From: Pelotomaculum schinkii
GTDB taxonomy: Bacteria; Bacillota; Desulfotomaculia; Desulfotomaculales; Pelotomaculaceae
DNA length: 64,000 nt
Direction: 5' to 3'
Assembly: GCF_004369205.1 (NCBI RefSeq)
Contig: NZ_QFGA01000001.1
Coordinates: 1,550,001 to 1,614,000, forward strand
Each line of letters opens with the position of its first letter. The stretch's first letter is position 1. Positions 36,633 to 45,721 of this stretch are shown in pieces. The notes under the pieces are model-generated. The model was given only the letters and a program-made list of their open reading frames with translations. It was not told where the DNA came from and made no database searches. Made by a program: the position numbers and the translations under genes.

Positions 36633-37055
36633 GATGGACACCTCCACTGGTTTTATTGTACCAGCCATTTACCGTGTCCATCAAATCGGGTCAGGTTTAT
36701 CCAGACGATTTTGCATAATGTCACCGAGAACAGGAGGTTATTTAGAATTCTCTTTAGCAGCAGCTCAAGCTATGAACTTACTATGCAAATAGAACGGCTC
36801 TTACAGACAAAAATTATCTATAAATTAATTAAGGCAAATCCGGCTAAGGACCTCTCTGAAATACCCCAAGAGTTGTTAACCAGTTCAGTGTCCTCGGTTT
36901 TTATGATCATTATAAAGTGGTGGATCAATCAGGATGTATATTCAAAAGAAGACGCTGCTAAAATTTTCTTGAAGCTAGTTTCTACAGGATTTACGAAATC
37001 GTTTGGTTTTACTAATTAAGAGAATTAAAACTGCGAACGTTACCAGGCAAAATAA

Positions 37056-37085
37056 AAGCACCCGCAAAAACTCTGCAGGTGCTTA
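37056..37085. terminator. Terminator between the tetR remnant and the nitroreductase
   Basis: AAGCACCCGC and GCAGGTGCTT form a stem with one mismatch between two converging genes. An A-rich foot (37051-37057) gives T residues on the minus strand, and the plus-strand tail is AATTTA, so it may serve both directions. Confidence 0.6.
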
Positions 37086-37099
37086 ATTTAAACAAGAGC

Positions 37100-37756
37100 T
37101 TATTCTACAAATATTACCATTTCATCCAGCGGTTTTTTTCCAGGACTTTTTGCTTCACCATCTGGAACACCTATGGGGAGCATAGTTGCGAGAAACCAAC
37201 CTTCTCTTTCAAATCCTAATTCTTCTTTAACAAAAGCCTCAATCTCCCTGTGTGCCCAATTCTGACTTGTCATGGTGCAGGAGCCGTAGCCTAAATCCAT
37301 TGCCATGAGTACGCCATTTTCTACGGCAGCACCCAAACTCTGCATACCGCAGTTCTGCAGAAACAGATGATCTAATTCCTCATGCGGCATGTTTATCATT
37401 TTATATTCAGTGTATGCAGCTGGCGGTGCCGTATACGAATAGATCATCACCAGTACGGGAGCATTAAGTGCAAAGAGCGTGAAAAGCTTCGTAAACTTTT
37501 CAAACCGTGCGGCTCTTTTTTCATCGACCTCAGCAACTCTGCTGACAACTTTCGCAAGCTTTGTATTAATGACATCAGCCAGTTTATTCATGAAATCCTT
37601 GTTTTTAACTACGATGAAATGCCAATTTTGATCGTTCTCCGCGGATGGACCTACTCGTATCGCATCAAGTATTTTCAGGATGTCTTCTTTTGGGACATCT
37701 GTATCCTTGAATTTTCTGATACTATGCCTCGAATAAATCAAATCTTTTAGTTCCAC
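37100..37756 (-). CDS. Nitroreductase-family flavoprotein (about 218 aa)
   Basis: FMN-dependent nitroreductase fold. The N-terminal RHSIRKFKD block and GPSAENDQNWHFIVV are the phosphate/FMN-binding and substrate loops. LGAAVENGVLMAMDLGYGSC is the conserved middle helix, and the C terminus has the IGVPDG...PGKKPLDEM pattern. The frame is open to 37777 (ATG), but GGAGGAGAGG sits before the GTG at 37756, which gives the normal start, so this is preferred. It follows the truncated AbiEii-like gene, and the junction may be a recombination point. Confidence 0.85.
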   Translation of the reverse strand: MELKDLIYSRHSIRKFKDTDVPKEDILKILDAIRVGPSAENDQNWHFIVVKNKDFMNKLADVINTKLAKVVSRVAEVDEKRAARFEKFTKLFTLFALNAPVLVMIYSYTAPPAAYTEYKMINMPHEELDHLFLQNCGMQSLGAAVENGVLMAMDLGYGSCTMTSQNWAHREIEAFVKEELGFEREGWFLATMLPIGVPDGEAKSPGKKPLDEMVIFVE

Positions 37757-37773
37757 AGTCCTCTCCTCCATTC

Positions 37774-38352
37774 TCAAAATTCGTCTTTCTCCTTTAATCG
37801 GTCATGCAGTGCCATACCTTTCATAATAATAAATGGCACAATGGAAGCCACCCGGATGGTAGTAGTATCATTACCGCCACCCGGCAGTTCCCCTTGTATG
37901 GCTACTTCCTGGTACATTTCAAAAGACAAATCACAACCACGTGCTTTACGTGCTTTTATTTCCTGAATCTTCTGGGTGCGATGGCTTTTACCTGTTCCTT
38001 GGTATTCCCCGGCTAAAAAGTCTACTTCAACCACAACATCCCGGCCATTGACGGAAACAGTCCGGTAAAAAATAAAAGGTTGTTGAGCTCCCTGACGGTA
38101 GCCTCTCTCCAAGAGAAGTTCCATAATTGTTCTGTAATGAGTATCCATAAGCGTACGGTGATTTAAAGCCATATCAATGTCCATACTTCCAATATGTCTT
38201 TCCTGGCTTTGAGGAAGCAGAAGCTCCGGAACCCACCCCCCTACAAGCACGATATCTTCCCGGTATTGACCAAGCAGGTGGGTTAGTTCCAGCAGTACGG
38301 ACCTCGCCGCTGCTACTGCATCAGCTGTATAATCTGTGCGTGTGGCTACCAT
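37774..38352 (-). CDS. AbiEii-like nucleotidyltransferase toxin, probably C-terminally truncated (192 aa)
   Basis: The nucleotidyltransferase signature is IVLVGGWVPELLL (Gly-Gly) followed by HIGSMDIDMAL (the D-X-D metal ligands), with a third acidic residue in VVEVDFLAG. This fits the AbiEii/AbiGii toxins of type IV toxin-antitoxin systems, which modify RNA ends. The chain stops after KGMALHDRLKEKDEF, where relatives usually continue through a DAYDI helix for a further 50-80 residues, so the C-terminal domain seems lost. The start overlaps the upstream antitoxin-like gene by 7 bases. It may be inactive. Confidence 0.75.
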   Translation of the reverse strand: MVATRTDYTADAVAAARSVLLELTHLLGQYREDIVLVGGWVPELLLPQSQERHIGSMDIDMALNHRTLMDTHYRTIMELLLERGYRQGAQQPFIFYRTVSVNGRDVVVEVDFLAGEYQGTGKSHRTQKIQEIKARKARGCDLSFEMYQEVAIQGELPGGGNDTTTIRVASIVPFIIMKGMALHDRLKEKDEF

Positions 38353-39401
38353 TGCGACTTAATAACCTCCTCTAAAAGAACACTTGCAGCCTCTTCACCG
38401 CGTCCTCGGATCTCACGAAGATCTAAATAAACTTGGACGGGCGTCGCTACCTTAACCCAATCGTAGTTCTTGGCTCCATAAAAAACACCGTCGTCGTAAG
38501 GAACCAACAAACTGACATTAGCACCGCTAGATACTTTCTTAAGGTTCATCTGTAGAGCCAGGTTTTCAATGGCTTCCTGCTGGACATAGGCCGTAACGCG
38601 CTGGTATCGAACAGAAGGCGCCATTCTTGCAGCTCCGGAAAATCCGGTTAAAACGTAAACGTATTGGATATTTTTCATGTCACAGATTCTAGCCAGTTCA
38701 TATTCAATTTCGCTTACGGATTTTAGTGAATAAAAATCATGAACTTGATTGCGCCGGAAATCGTAATTCTCTGCCCATTCAAACAACAACTGTTTCGGCT
38801 TGTTAAGCAAAAGTCCGTTCATATTAAAGCTGAGCCATTCTCGGTCAGCCAGCAGACTTTTCACGTTGGCAACCTGCCCTAAGCTTACCTCAGACTCTTC
38901 TGCCAAAGCCTGCATTTTCCACTCCCTGCCGGGATTGCTCAGAAGAACCCGCAATACTCGCGTTGCTTTGGGAGAATACAGTGACCGCAAGTCCCGCTTA
39001 TGGTTAAATGGATTAGCCTTTCCTTCCTTGTATATGTAAACCTGGCCAAAACTAAGACGGCTGTTCCCCGCCAGATCGATATAACCAACTCCTTCATTGA
39101 CACATATTTCCGCAGACTGTGGGGAGATGTAAGGAGCAATAAGTACAGGATAGCTATTGGGAAGTGCGTTTTTGTACCTTAATAACTGATTAATAGCATC
39201 ACGTACAAGCCTCGGTTGCCCGTTGCTTTTTACTTCGACAATAAGAAACAGATCACCATCTGGAAGCTTGAGCTTTACACGCATATCAGCCCAGTCATTT
39301 AAAGGCATCTTTTCAACTTTTTTAATACTTAAAAAAGGAACATCCGCCAGACAAGTCAACAGAGCTTTTTCAGCCTTATTCTCCAATTGTTCATATTTCA
39401 T
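38346..39401 (-). CDS. AbiEi-type antitoxin-like protein with nuclease-like N terminus (about 351 aa)
   Basis: The N-terminal region (about 25-125) has a PD-(D/E)XK-like pattern: an acidic residue before LFLIVEVKSNGQPR (E-X-K) and a following helix with AINQLLRYK. A winged helix (about 150-210; ATRVLRVLLSNPG...LAEESEVSLGQVANVKSLL) and an AbiEi-like C-terminal domain (about 215-350; YVLTGFSGAARMAPSVRYQRV) follow. The ATG at 39401 with GGTGAT is preferred over 39422, which lies inside the operator palindrome. It is coupled to the AbiEii-like toxin. It should be the DNA-binding autoregulating antitoxin; whether the nuclease-like fold is active is unknown. Confidence 0.75.
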   Translation of the reverse strand: MKYEQLENKAEKALLTCLADVPFLSIKKVEKMPLNDWADMRVKLKLPDGDLFLIVEVKSNGQPRLVRDAINQLLRYKNALPNSYPVLIAPYISPQSAEICVNEGVGYIDLAGNSRLSFGQVYIYKEGKANPFNHKRDLRSLYSPKATRVLRVLLSNPGREWKMQALAEESEVSLGQVANVKSLLADREWLSFNMNGLLLNKPKQLLFEWAENYDFRRNQVHDFYSLKSVSEIEYELARICDMKNIQYVYVLTGFSGAARMAPSVRYQRVTAYVQQEAIENLALQMNLKKVSSGANVSLLVPYDDGVFYGAKNYDWVKVATPVQVYLDLREIRGRGEEAASVLLEEVIKSQW

Positions 39402-39410
39402 TATTATCAC

Positions 39411-39434
39411 CATTTTCAGCATTTGCTGAAAATG
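39411..39434. promoter_or_regulatory. Operator palindrome of the toxin-antitoxin operon
   Basis: CATTTTCAGCA (39411-39421) is perfectly complemented at 39424-39434 with a 2-base centre, ending 10 bases before the antitoxin ATG. Type IV antitoxins of the AbiEi kind bind inverted repeats in their own promoter, so this is a good candidate for autorepression. Confidence 0.7.
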
Positions 39435-39603
39435 ATTATATCAGTGAAAATACTTATTGTCAAGTTTAGGAAATTCCACAGCCCTCTGCGTATGAGTTAG
39501 ATAAAATATGATGTACCCTTCGTTTTTCCAACCCGCAACACGGGTGGTGAGGGTGCTGTACTCAGTGGCCGAAATTGCTGTATTTTATGTTACCGCTAAC
39601 ATA

Positions 39604-40248
39604 TAATTTGCATTTTCATTTTAATGATATAATCGATGTAATATGAAAAAATACCTGGTTAATTCTTCCGGAGACTGTGCCATATCATTTTGTATCCACC
39701 ATTTGACGGTTTCAACAAAACCACCAGCCATATGATTAACAACATACTCTTTAGGGATTCCATCCAAACTTTCGTTTGTCATAAATTCATTGAACAACTG
39801 CTCCAGATACTTTTTAAATAAGCTTAAAAACAACTCTCCACTTTCACGCGTGAGAATTCCTTTCATATCTCTTTTGCTATCTTTTAAGTGATATAAAATA
39901 TGCGTGATTTTAGCCTCCAGGTCGTTATTAGAAGAGGAAAAATCATGAGTGTTTTCAGAAATTAGATCCTTAGAGAATACGTGGTCAAATATATCGCTGC
40001 ATAATGCCTTCAATAAACCGTAGCCATTGTTCTTTCGGTTTTGGGTCTTCTGAACCCCATTACAGGCGCTTTGGTGCATAATGCCGGATCGGTGTTGGTA
40101 GTTTTAAATGCAGCTCTTCTTTACGATAGAAATTTTGCTCAATAAAAGAAACGTATCCCTCAAGTACTCAATCTCGTTGCTTGGGGGGTACGTTGTTTTA
40201 ATTATACTATTCATACACTCCGATTTGTATCTATATTGCTCTCGTTTG
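39604..40248. pseudogene. Internally deleted duplicate: TetR 3' part joined to the metal-ATPase 3' end
   Basis: From 39604 to 40017 this matches 46628-47041 (3' part of the tetR gene, minus strand) with a few per cent differences. From 40018 to 40248 it matches 50486-50714 (last 42 codons of the P-type ATPase, plus strand, and its terminator) almost exactly. The 3.4 kb that lie between these two segments in the intact locus are absent. The 152-residue minus-strand open frame 39621-40079 is thus a chimera lacking the TetR DNA-binding domain. Confidence 0.92.
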
Positions 40249-40333
40249 CCAAAAGTAGTGGTGCCGACAAAGGTTTGATTCGTAATAACCGGTTTTCCTG
40301 CTTATTTAATTCGATTTTACAGGTCTGCGCCGC

Positions 40334-42050
40334 TCAGAGTCCAGCTTTTCTCAATTCGTCCTGTAAGGCGGGCAAATGGGCGTATCTATTTTTTAAAGCG
40401 CCATAATATTTGGTCCAACCGGTGCTGTCACCGAGTCGCACATAAAGTTCCCCAACATGCCGTAACAACCTTGCCGCATAGGAATAGCTTTTTCGTCTGC
40501 TTAAAAGCGATAGCCTCTTCCGCCATCCCCTGGTATAACTTGATGGCTTCCCGGGGATGTTCGGACTCTGCCGCCTTGGCCACTTCACCTTTGTAGCTGT
40601 GCCCCGAGACAACCTGGGGTAACAGCTCCAGCGCCCGTGCTACATCGCCCTCGTCCAGTGCAATTTCAATCAGCAGGCCACCATTTTTCTTTTGCGTTAC
40701 TGTTTCTAAAGCCTCGGTGCGCGCCTGCGGCCATACCCCCACCTGTTCACCAAGCTGGCGCATCGCTTGAAATGATTTTAGGGTGGGGAGTTGCTGAAAA
40801 ACCTGGCGCTGCCATGCCAGGGCCACCTCCGGCTTATCCTGCCGGTGATGCGCTACCAGCCATTCCAGGTAACCGGAATACGCTTTTTCCGCTACCAGTT
40901 CAGTCAGAAAGCTGACCGCCAACTCCCCGGCGCTGGCTTCCACCAAGGCATCAGCCAGTTGCTTTATAGCCCCCGGCTTGTCACGCAGATGCTGCTTGGC
41001 CAAAGTCATTGCCTCTTCCGGCCTGCCTTCTTCGACTTTAAGAAATATCTGCTGTTCGAGAGTACCAAACTCCCGGACCAGTTGCCGGGCTTGCTCCAGT
41101 TTTCCGTGCTGTTCTTCCCAGCCCGCAAGGAGATTAACCAAGCACTCTCGCTGCCAGCGATCGCTTTTCGGTATCCGTTCCCGGATTGAGGCCGCAAGCT
41201 GCTCCCAGTCCTGCTTATCGGCATATCTGAGAATGACGTCCCCAACCTCAGGAGCAAAATCGATACCACCCATCTCGATGTCGGCCAGTTCAGCGTCCAA
41301 AAGAGTGATCAGCCAGCCCCGCTTTGTCTTCTTATCGATAACACCTGATTCCAGGCACTCCTTCAACCCCTCTTCGCAGTCCTGGGCAATACAGGCGATG
41401 TCCCCCGACTCATCCATTTCCTGAAGTTCATCGGGGTAGCTTTGCGCCATGGCGTCCAACACTGCGGCATAGACCATCCCCGCCCCCCGCCAGTCTTCCT
41501 TTTCAGCCAGGCGTTCGGCCATCTGCAGAATCTGGCGCAGATCCGTCTCGATATCATAGGGGTCATGCCGGCGCAATGTTCTCTGTACCTCACGGTTCAA
41601 GGCAGCCACATCCAACAGCTGTCCCTTGGACGTTCCCGCCGCCAGCCCGACCACGGATGCCAGGGAAGGATCTCTCAGTACCAGCTCGCCGATCAGGGCG
41701 ATCAGTTCCTCCTTGCTAAGCCGGGCAAGGATGGTGTTCAGCGATGCCACATCTTCGAAGGAATCGGGCTCGTGTATGTATTGCAATAACAGGGCGACGA
41801 TATGTTTGCAGAACCCGCCCCGCGGGCAAGAGCATGATGCATCCTCGATACCGTTCTTCTTCAAGACCACCCTGACTCTGTACGGCTGGTCGCGCGACCC
41901 GTAGCACTCCCCGCGCAGTTCTTTTCCTTGGCGGACGGGGTTGGAGATATTGCCGGACTCGTAATAATCGATCCCACGTCTGAAACTGGACCCATCAGCT
42001 AACTTGCGGATCTGTTCCTCTGTCAAGAATAATATCTTGTCGTCTTTCAT
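40334..42050 (-). pseudogene. SWIM zinc-finger protein with a frameshift near its C terminus
   Basis: The long frame (40428-42050, 540 codons) begins KDDKILFLTEEQIRKLA and has a SWIM zinc finger, CSCPRGGFCKH, at about residues 73-83, followed by a long helical-repeat region. Near 40500 the coding sense moves to another frame: after EEAIAFK the family-like continuation RRKSYSYAARLLRHVGELY runs on in the next frame to the stop at 40334. One extra base at about 40495-40505 would explain it. GAGGAAGG precedes the ATG at 42050. Whether this is a real mutation or a sequencing error cannot be told. Function of such SWIM proteins is poorly known, often near helicases. Confidence 0.75.
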
Positions 42051-42378
42051 ATACCTTCCTCACACTGTCTCCATAAAATCCCACACATCTTCGTCAATCT
42101 AAATCCGATGTAATTCAGTAACCTGATATCTTTTTCTACATAATTTGTGCATGTTCCTGCAACTCTCTCGTCAACGTTGGCAGGACGAGAGAAGGCATGC
42201 GTCTCGCTAGCGGTCACCACCCTGCTCATGGTACCGGAACTCGTGAACACCTTTAACTCTCTTCAGTCTAAGTCTCTTCCAATCGACTACCAGGAGATGA
42301 TGGACCGGCTGAAATCCAATTTTGTTTACGTTTTATAGAAAACAACTGTCAGTTGTTGTTAGAACTGCCTTAGACCAA

Positions 42379-42590
42379 AAGCCCCATAGAGGGGCTTTGG
42401 GTACAAAACTTTATTGTTCAACAACTGGTGTTGAACAATAAAGTTTTGTACTGACTGAAGCCTCGATACCAGGAATTACGCCATCTATGCCCTTTGATTT
42501 CTGTCCTATATTAAAATAAAGTTGTGAACTGAAACGGCAGCAAAACTGACCGGCTCAAGCCGAAATAACAATAAAGTTGGATACTAACTA
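42379..42590. repeat. Transposon-end-like repeat, copy A
   Basis: A terminator-like AGCCCC/GGGGCT hairpin (42379-42398) is followed by a perfect 23-bp inverted repeat (42401-42423 and 42429-42451; tips GTACAAAACTTTATTG). Further AAAGTTG-type copies follow at about 42522 and 42572. The same layout occurs at 45966-46190 and, in part, 51674-51766. Multiple short copies of one motif near an end resemble transposase-binding sites of IS21- or Tn7-type elements. No matching transposase gene is present. Confidence 0.6.
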
Positions 42591-43000
42591 CTATACAAAA
42601 CTAATCTGTAGTACAAAAAATAACCGAATCAGAGGTTCAGGATAAGGAAGAATGGGAATATTTGTTGAAGAGGATATCTGAATGACAAATCTACCTCCTT
42701 CAAATTTACCCTTTCTAAAAAGAGTTATAATGACATTATTCAAGGTGAGAGAGATACAGATCAGACGGGCAAGAATTCCTCTTTGATTTGTCAAAGGAAA
42801 ACTTTTGTTTTTTCTGACGATTCTTTTCTATCTATCACCGAGTTTTTAAAGAATGGAAAAATTGACTATTATCATTACGATTGGTTTTCTAAAAGCAAAA
42901 AATCTTTGTTAAAGTTTCATAGGTTTTTCATGACAGTTTAATTTTACACCCTGAGGCAGGTTCTTCGGAACTTGTCTCTTGCCTTTTTTGCCATAAAGAT
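42591..43000. other. Gene debris without an intact reading frame
   Basis: Protein-like fragments appear in different plus-strand frames, including a stretch near 42745-42941 reading ICQRKTFVFSDDSFLSITEF and ending at TAA 42939-42941, and an earlier ESEVQDKEEWEYLLKRISE piece. I do not recognise the parent protein. A TTCG-loop hairpin lies near 42954-42980. Confidence 0.4.
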
Positions 43001-43036
43001 GGGGCTGCCTCAAATTTTTTATTGAGACAGCCCCTT
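43001..43036. terminator. Terminator hairpin downstream of the thioesterase gene
   Basis: GGGGCTGCCTCAA pairs with TTGAGACAGCCCC with a single mismatch around an AT-rich loop. Plus-strand tail is CCCTTTTTC. It lies 8 bases beyond the thioesterase stop. Confidence 0.75.
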
Positions 43037-43043
43037 TTTCACG

Positions 43044-43481
43044 CTATGGTCGGCTGCTGTCGGCAGCGGGGACCTTAAGGGGCTTGTCGCCGACCAGCAC
43101 CACCGTGGACTTGCCTTCGGCGGCAACCGTGCCGTCGGCAAACGTCACCTTTCCCTCCAGTTCCATCAGCTTGCCGTTCCGGCCGGTAATCCAGCCGGTT
43201 ACCGTCACCGGCTGGCCGACAAACACCGGGTGGCGGAACTGCACCTCAAGGCGGGCGGTTCTAGGGCCCAGCCCTTTGAAAAAAGGATACCCTGTCATTA
43301 TTTCATCAAGCAGCGTGCTGATGATTCCCCCGTGCACAACATCGCCATAGCCTTGATGTTCGGGCCCCGGGGTAAAAGCGGCGATAAACTTGTCGTTCTC
43401 CTCGCGGCAGTCGAGTTTCAGACCGATGGGGTTTTGCGTGCCGCAGCCAAAGCACCAGGGGCTGCGTTCCTCTCGTTTCAT
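43044..43481 (-). CDS. PaaI-type hotdog-fold thioesterase (145 aa)
   Basis: Single hotdog domain of the acyl-CoA thioesterase group: an N-terminal CFGCGTQNPIGLKLDC, the conserved GYGDVVHGGIISTLLDEIM helix region (HGG...D/E catalytic pattern) and a late ITGRNGKLMELEGKVTFADGTVAAEG strand pair. The ATG at 43481 with AAAGGAGC is preferred over 43520. It is a single gene, with a terminator after it. Substrate unknown; detoxification of acyl-CoA or phenylacetyl-type thioesters is usual for the family. Confidence 0.85.
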   Translation of the reverse strand: MKREERSPWCFGCGTQNPIGLKLDCREENDKFIAAFTPGPEHQGYGDVVHGGIISTLLDEIMTGYPFFKGLGPRTARLEVQFRHPVFVGQPVTVTGWITGRNGKLMELEGKVTFADGTVAAEGKSTVVLVGDKPLKVPAADSSRP

Positions 43482-44115
43482 CCGATTTGCTCCTTTCGTT
43501 CGCTTCAGAGGAACCAGCATCCGTGTTTGAATAACCGGCCGGCGGACAACGCCGGCGTGCCGGCACGGCCGAAGCGACAGCTATCAGTTACGACGTATCG
43601 ACGCTAATATTTTACTATTTGATGGAACACTTTACAATTGAATTGTTTTGCGTGTGCAGCATCCAGCGGCCTGAAATACTGTTCTTCCTGTAACGCTCTC
43701 CGTAACAGTAATTGCAAAGTATATGTGTTGGCCCTCCGACACCACAAGCAAAATAAAGCGTAGGACATTGTTCCAACGCTTTATTTGTTTTCTAAAAAGT
43801 AGCCTAGATAAAGTACCACATTACATTGGCTTGCTCTGGAGCATCAGCTTCACATGCTGCATCTGTTAAAATGGATCTTGACTGCTTGTTCTATTGATGC
43901 TGCTTGAATTATAATATACATATACTATATTATATAATACTATTATTAAAAACAAATTGGTGCTTTACGTGTTCGAGCGCAATAGAGTTTGAACCACCTT
44001 TTATATCGTACTAATAAAATTTCCGTATAATCACGAATAATGAATATGATGCAAGTACGCAATACTTTTTGTAAAACGGCTGATGCTACACTAACAGCCG
44101 CAGGGAGGTAAAATA
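43482..44115. other. Intergenic region with dispersed repeat and hairpin
   Basis: Positions 43708-43744 match 51591-51627 (TGTGTTGGCCCTCCGACACCA core), a repeat related to the debris at 45905 and 16425. A strong hairpin follows (43751-43786: AAATAAAGCGT and its complement). The remainder up to the metallo-hydrolase ribosome site GGGAGG (44103-44108) is AT-rich and shows no gene. Confidence 0.6.
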
Positions 44116-45156
44116 ATGGCAACAGAATTAATGAAAGATATTTACAGACTTGAAGTCCCTCTCCCGAAAAATCCGCTGAAATTATTGAACTCATATCTGA
44201 TCAAGGGCAAAGAACGCAATCTGCTGATCGATACCGGATTCAACCGTCCCGAATGTGAGGCAGCACTTATGTCAGAGCTGGCCTCACTGGAAGTGGATTT
44301 TAATAAAACAGACATTTTTATCACTCATTTGCATGCTGATCATAGCGGCCTCCTCTTCAAAATCAAAACTGACAACAACACCGCATATTGCCAGAGGTTA
44401 GACGCAGCTATAGTAAACCGCTTGTCAGACCCCACATACTGGGATTATCTTGCAGATGAATTTATAAAAACCGGGCTCAGGATGTCACCGGAACTTGCAG
44501 TGGAGACTCACCCCGGCTGGCTATACAGGCCAAATAATAATGTAGATTTTACATATATCGAAAACGGCGATAAGCTCGTTGTCGGCAGGTATACCTTTAC
44601 GTGCATTTATACACCCGGCCACTCGCCCGGCCACATGTGCCTGTATGAAGAAAATGAAAAAATATTGTTTGCGGGAGACATGATCCTGGGGGATATCACA
44701 CCGAACCTCTGTATAGAACTTTATCTGGAATATCCTCTGACAGACTATCTGGAAAGTCTGGACAAAGTGGAGAAGCTCGATATCAAACATATATTTGTCG
44801 GACACAGGAGCATGCTCAAGGATGTTTACGGTAGAATCAAGGAACTCAGGGAACATCATGCCGCGCGCTGCCAGGAAGCTCTGATGGTCCTGGAATCCGG
44901 ACCACTCGATGCTTGGGAGGCTGCTGAAAAAATGACATGGGATATCCAGGCAAAAGACTGGAATGCTTTTCCGCCTTCCCAGAAATGGTTTGCAACTGGT
45001 GAAGCTCAGGCCCATTTGCTTTATTTGTGGCAAAAAGGCAAGGTTCGCCGCAAATTTCGAGCCAACGGAGTAAACTATTTTGAGCTGGAAGACGGCGTTC
45101 CGATCGAGCGTGAACTGATAAGCGCATGGAGAAAAGAATTTAAACACAAAAAGTAA
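44116..45156 (+). CDS. Metallo-beta-lactamase-fold hydrolase (346 aa)
   Basis: The metal-binding signature THLHADHSGLL lies at about residues 73-83, with a further His in YTPGHSPGHMCLY, the Asp in FAGDMILGD and a late His in IFVGHRS. The C-terminal 90 residues (KWFATGEAQAHLLYLWQKGKV) form a winged-helix-like tail seen in many clostridial members of the glyoxalase II/lactonase-like group. GGGAGGTAAAATA before the ATG supports the start. It is followed 157 bases later by a MoaE-like gene. Substrate unknown. Confidence 0.87.
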   Translation: MATELMKDIYRLEVPLPKNPLKLLNSYLIKGKERNLLIDTGFNRPECEAALMSELASLEVDFNKTDIFITHLHADHSGLLFKIKTDNNTAYCQRLDAAIVNRLSDPTYWDYLADEFIKTGLRMSPELAVETHPGWLYRPNNNVDFTYIENGDKLVVGRYTFTCIYTPGHSPGHMCLYEENEKILFAGDMILGDITPNLCIELYLEYPLTDYLESLDKVEKLDIKHIFVGHRSMLKDVYGRIKELREHHAARCQEALMVLESGPLDAWEAAEKMTWDIQAKDWNAFPPSQKWFATGEAQAHLLYLWQKGKVRRKFRANGVNYFELEDGVPIERELISAWRKEFKHKK

Positions 45157-45313
45157 CTGGAAAAACAACTGAGGAGATAGTGATTCCCCACGAAAGGCAA
45201 AAAAAAAAGAATGTATTGCTTGTAAATATTATGACGGTATGGAATTGATTTTCATGGAAACTTATTGCAGGCAGACCGCAATTATTTTTAATAAATAAGG
45301 AGTGTATTGATTT

Positions 45314-45721
45314 ATGATTAATGAAAAAATAAAAAAAGTATCACCATCTATCGATAAATGGCTCAAAGAAGCAAAAGCGGATCCAATGGCTTTACAGGAA
45401 GGGATGTTTTTAGTCCATAATGGCGTTGTGCGTCAGACGCCCAAAGCCAAGGTCCGCCAAGGGCTTGATGATGGTTCGTTGGTAAAAGGAATGGAATTTG
45501 CTTATGATGCAATGAAAGTGGATGCGGCGATTGCGGAAACTTATAAAATGGATGGTATCTTCTATGTTAAAGTTTGGCTTAATGAAGGCCGGCTTGAGGT
45601 TGGTGACGACATAATGTATGTACTGATAGGCGGCGATATTAGACCACATGTTGTAGATGCCCTCCAATTCCTCATTGGAAAAATCAAAAACGAATGTGTT
45701 ACGGAAATAGAGCAAAAATAA
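45314..45721 (+). CDS. MoaE-like protein (135 aa)
   Basis: Resembles the molybdopterin synthase catalytic subunit fold. After an N-terminal HNGVVRQTPKA stretch comes the family-like VWLNEGRLEVGDDIMYVLIGGDIRPHVVDAL and LIGKIKNECVTEIE. In classic MoaE the last motif is K...P-X-W-K. Here the first Lys (GKIK) is kept but the PXWK segment is replaced by CVTE, so catalysis is uncertain. A gene for the MoaD partner is not seen nearby. It may be a divergent MoaE of sulfate-reducing or related anaerobes. Confidence 0.6.
   Translation: MINEKIKKVSPSIDKWLKEAKADPMALQEGMFLVHNGVVRQTPKAKVRQGLDDGSLVKGMEFAYDAMKVDAAIAETYKMDGIFYVKVWLNEGRLEVGDDIMYVLIGGDIRPHVVDALQFLIGKIKNECVTEIEQK

Larger units (their letters stand above)
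35209..36699 (-). mobile_element. IS3-family insertion sequence, copy 2 (1491 bp), inverted relative to copy 1
   Basis: Same length and ends as 14837-16327. Flanked by TCC at 35206-35208 and 36700-36702, a 3-bp target duplication confirmed by exact restoration of the tetR frame. Translations of all frames match copy 1, so it is a recent insertion. Confidence 0.95.
34926..37019 (+). pseudogene. TetR-family regulator disrupted by the IS3 element
   Basis: The first part (34926-35208) carries the helix-turn-helix (VVRSKKMIKDAFVDLIEKEG...RKTFYSHYESK). The frame is broken by the IS at 35209. Deleting the IS and one TCC duplicate (35209-36702) joins the codons for REI to QTILHNVTENRRLFRI in frame and gives a 199-residue TetR protein ending at 37019 (SSVFMIIIKWWINQD is typical of the C-terminal domain). 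AGAGGAG precedes the ATG at 34926. The regulator is therefore inactivated, which probably derepresses the divergent hlyD-permease operon. Confidence 0.92.

Noticed and set aside
39621-40079. 152-codon TetR-like gene
   Set aside because: The N-terminal 26 or so codons come from the opposite strand of a duplicated ATPase tail, and the DNA-binding domain is missing. It is part of a deleted duplication.
42147-42338. 63-codon plus-strand frame upstream of the SWIM gene
   Set aside because: No ribosome site, no recognisable family, and it lies in a stretch of degenerate repeats.
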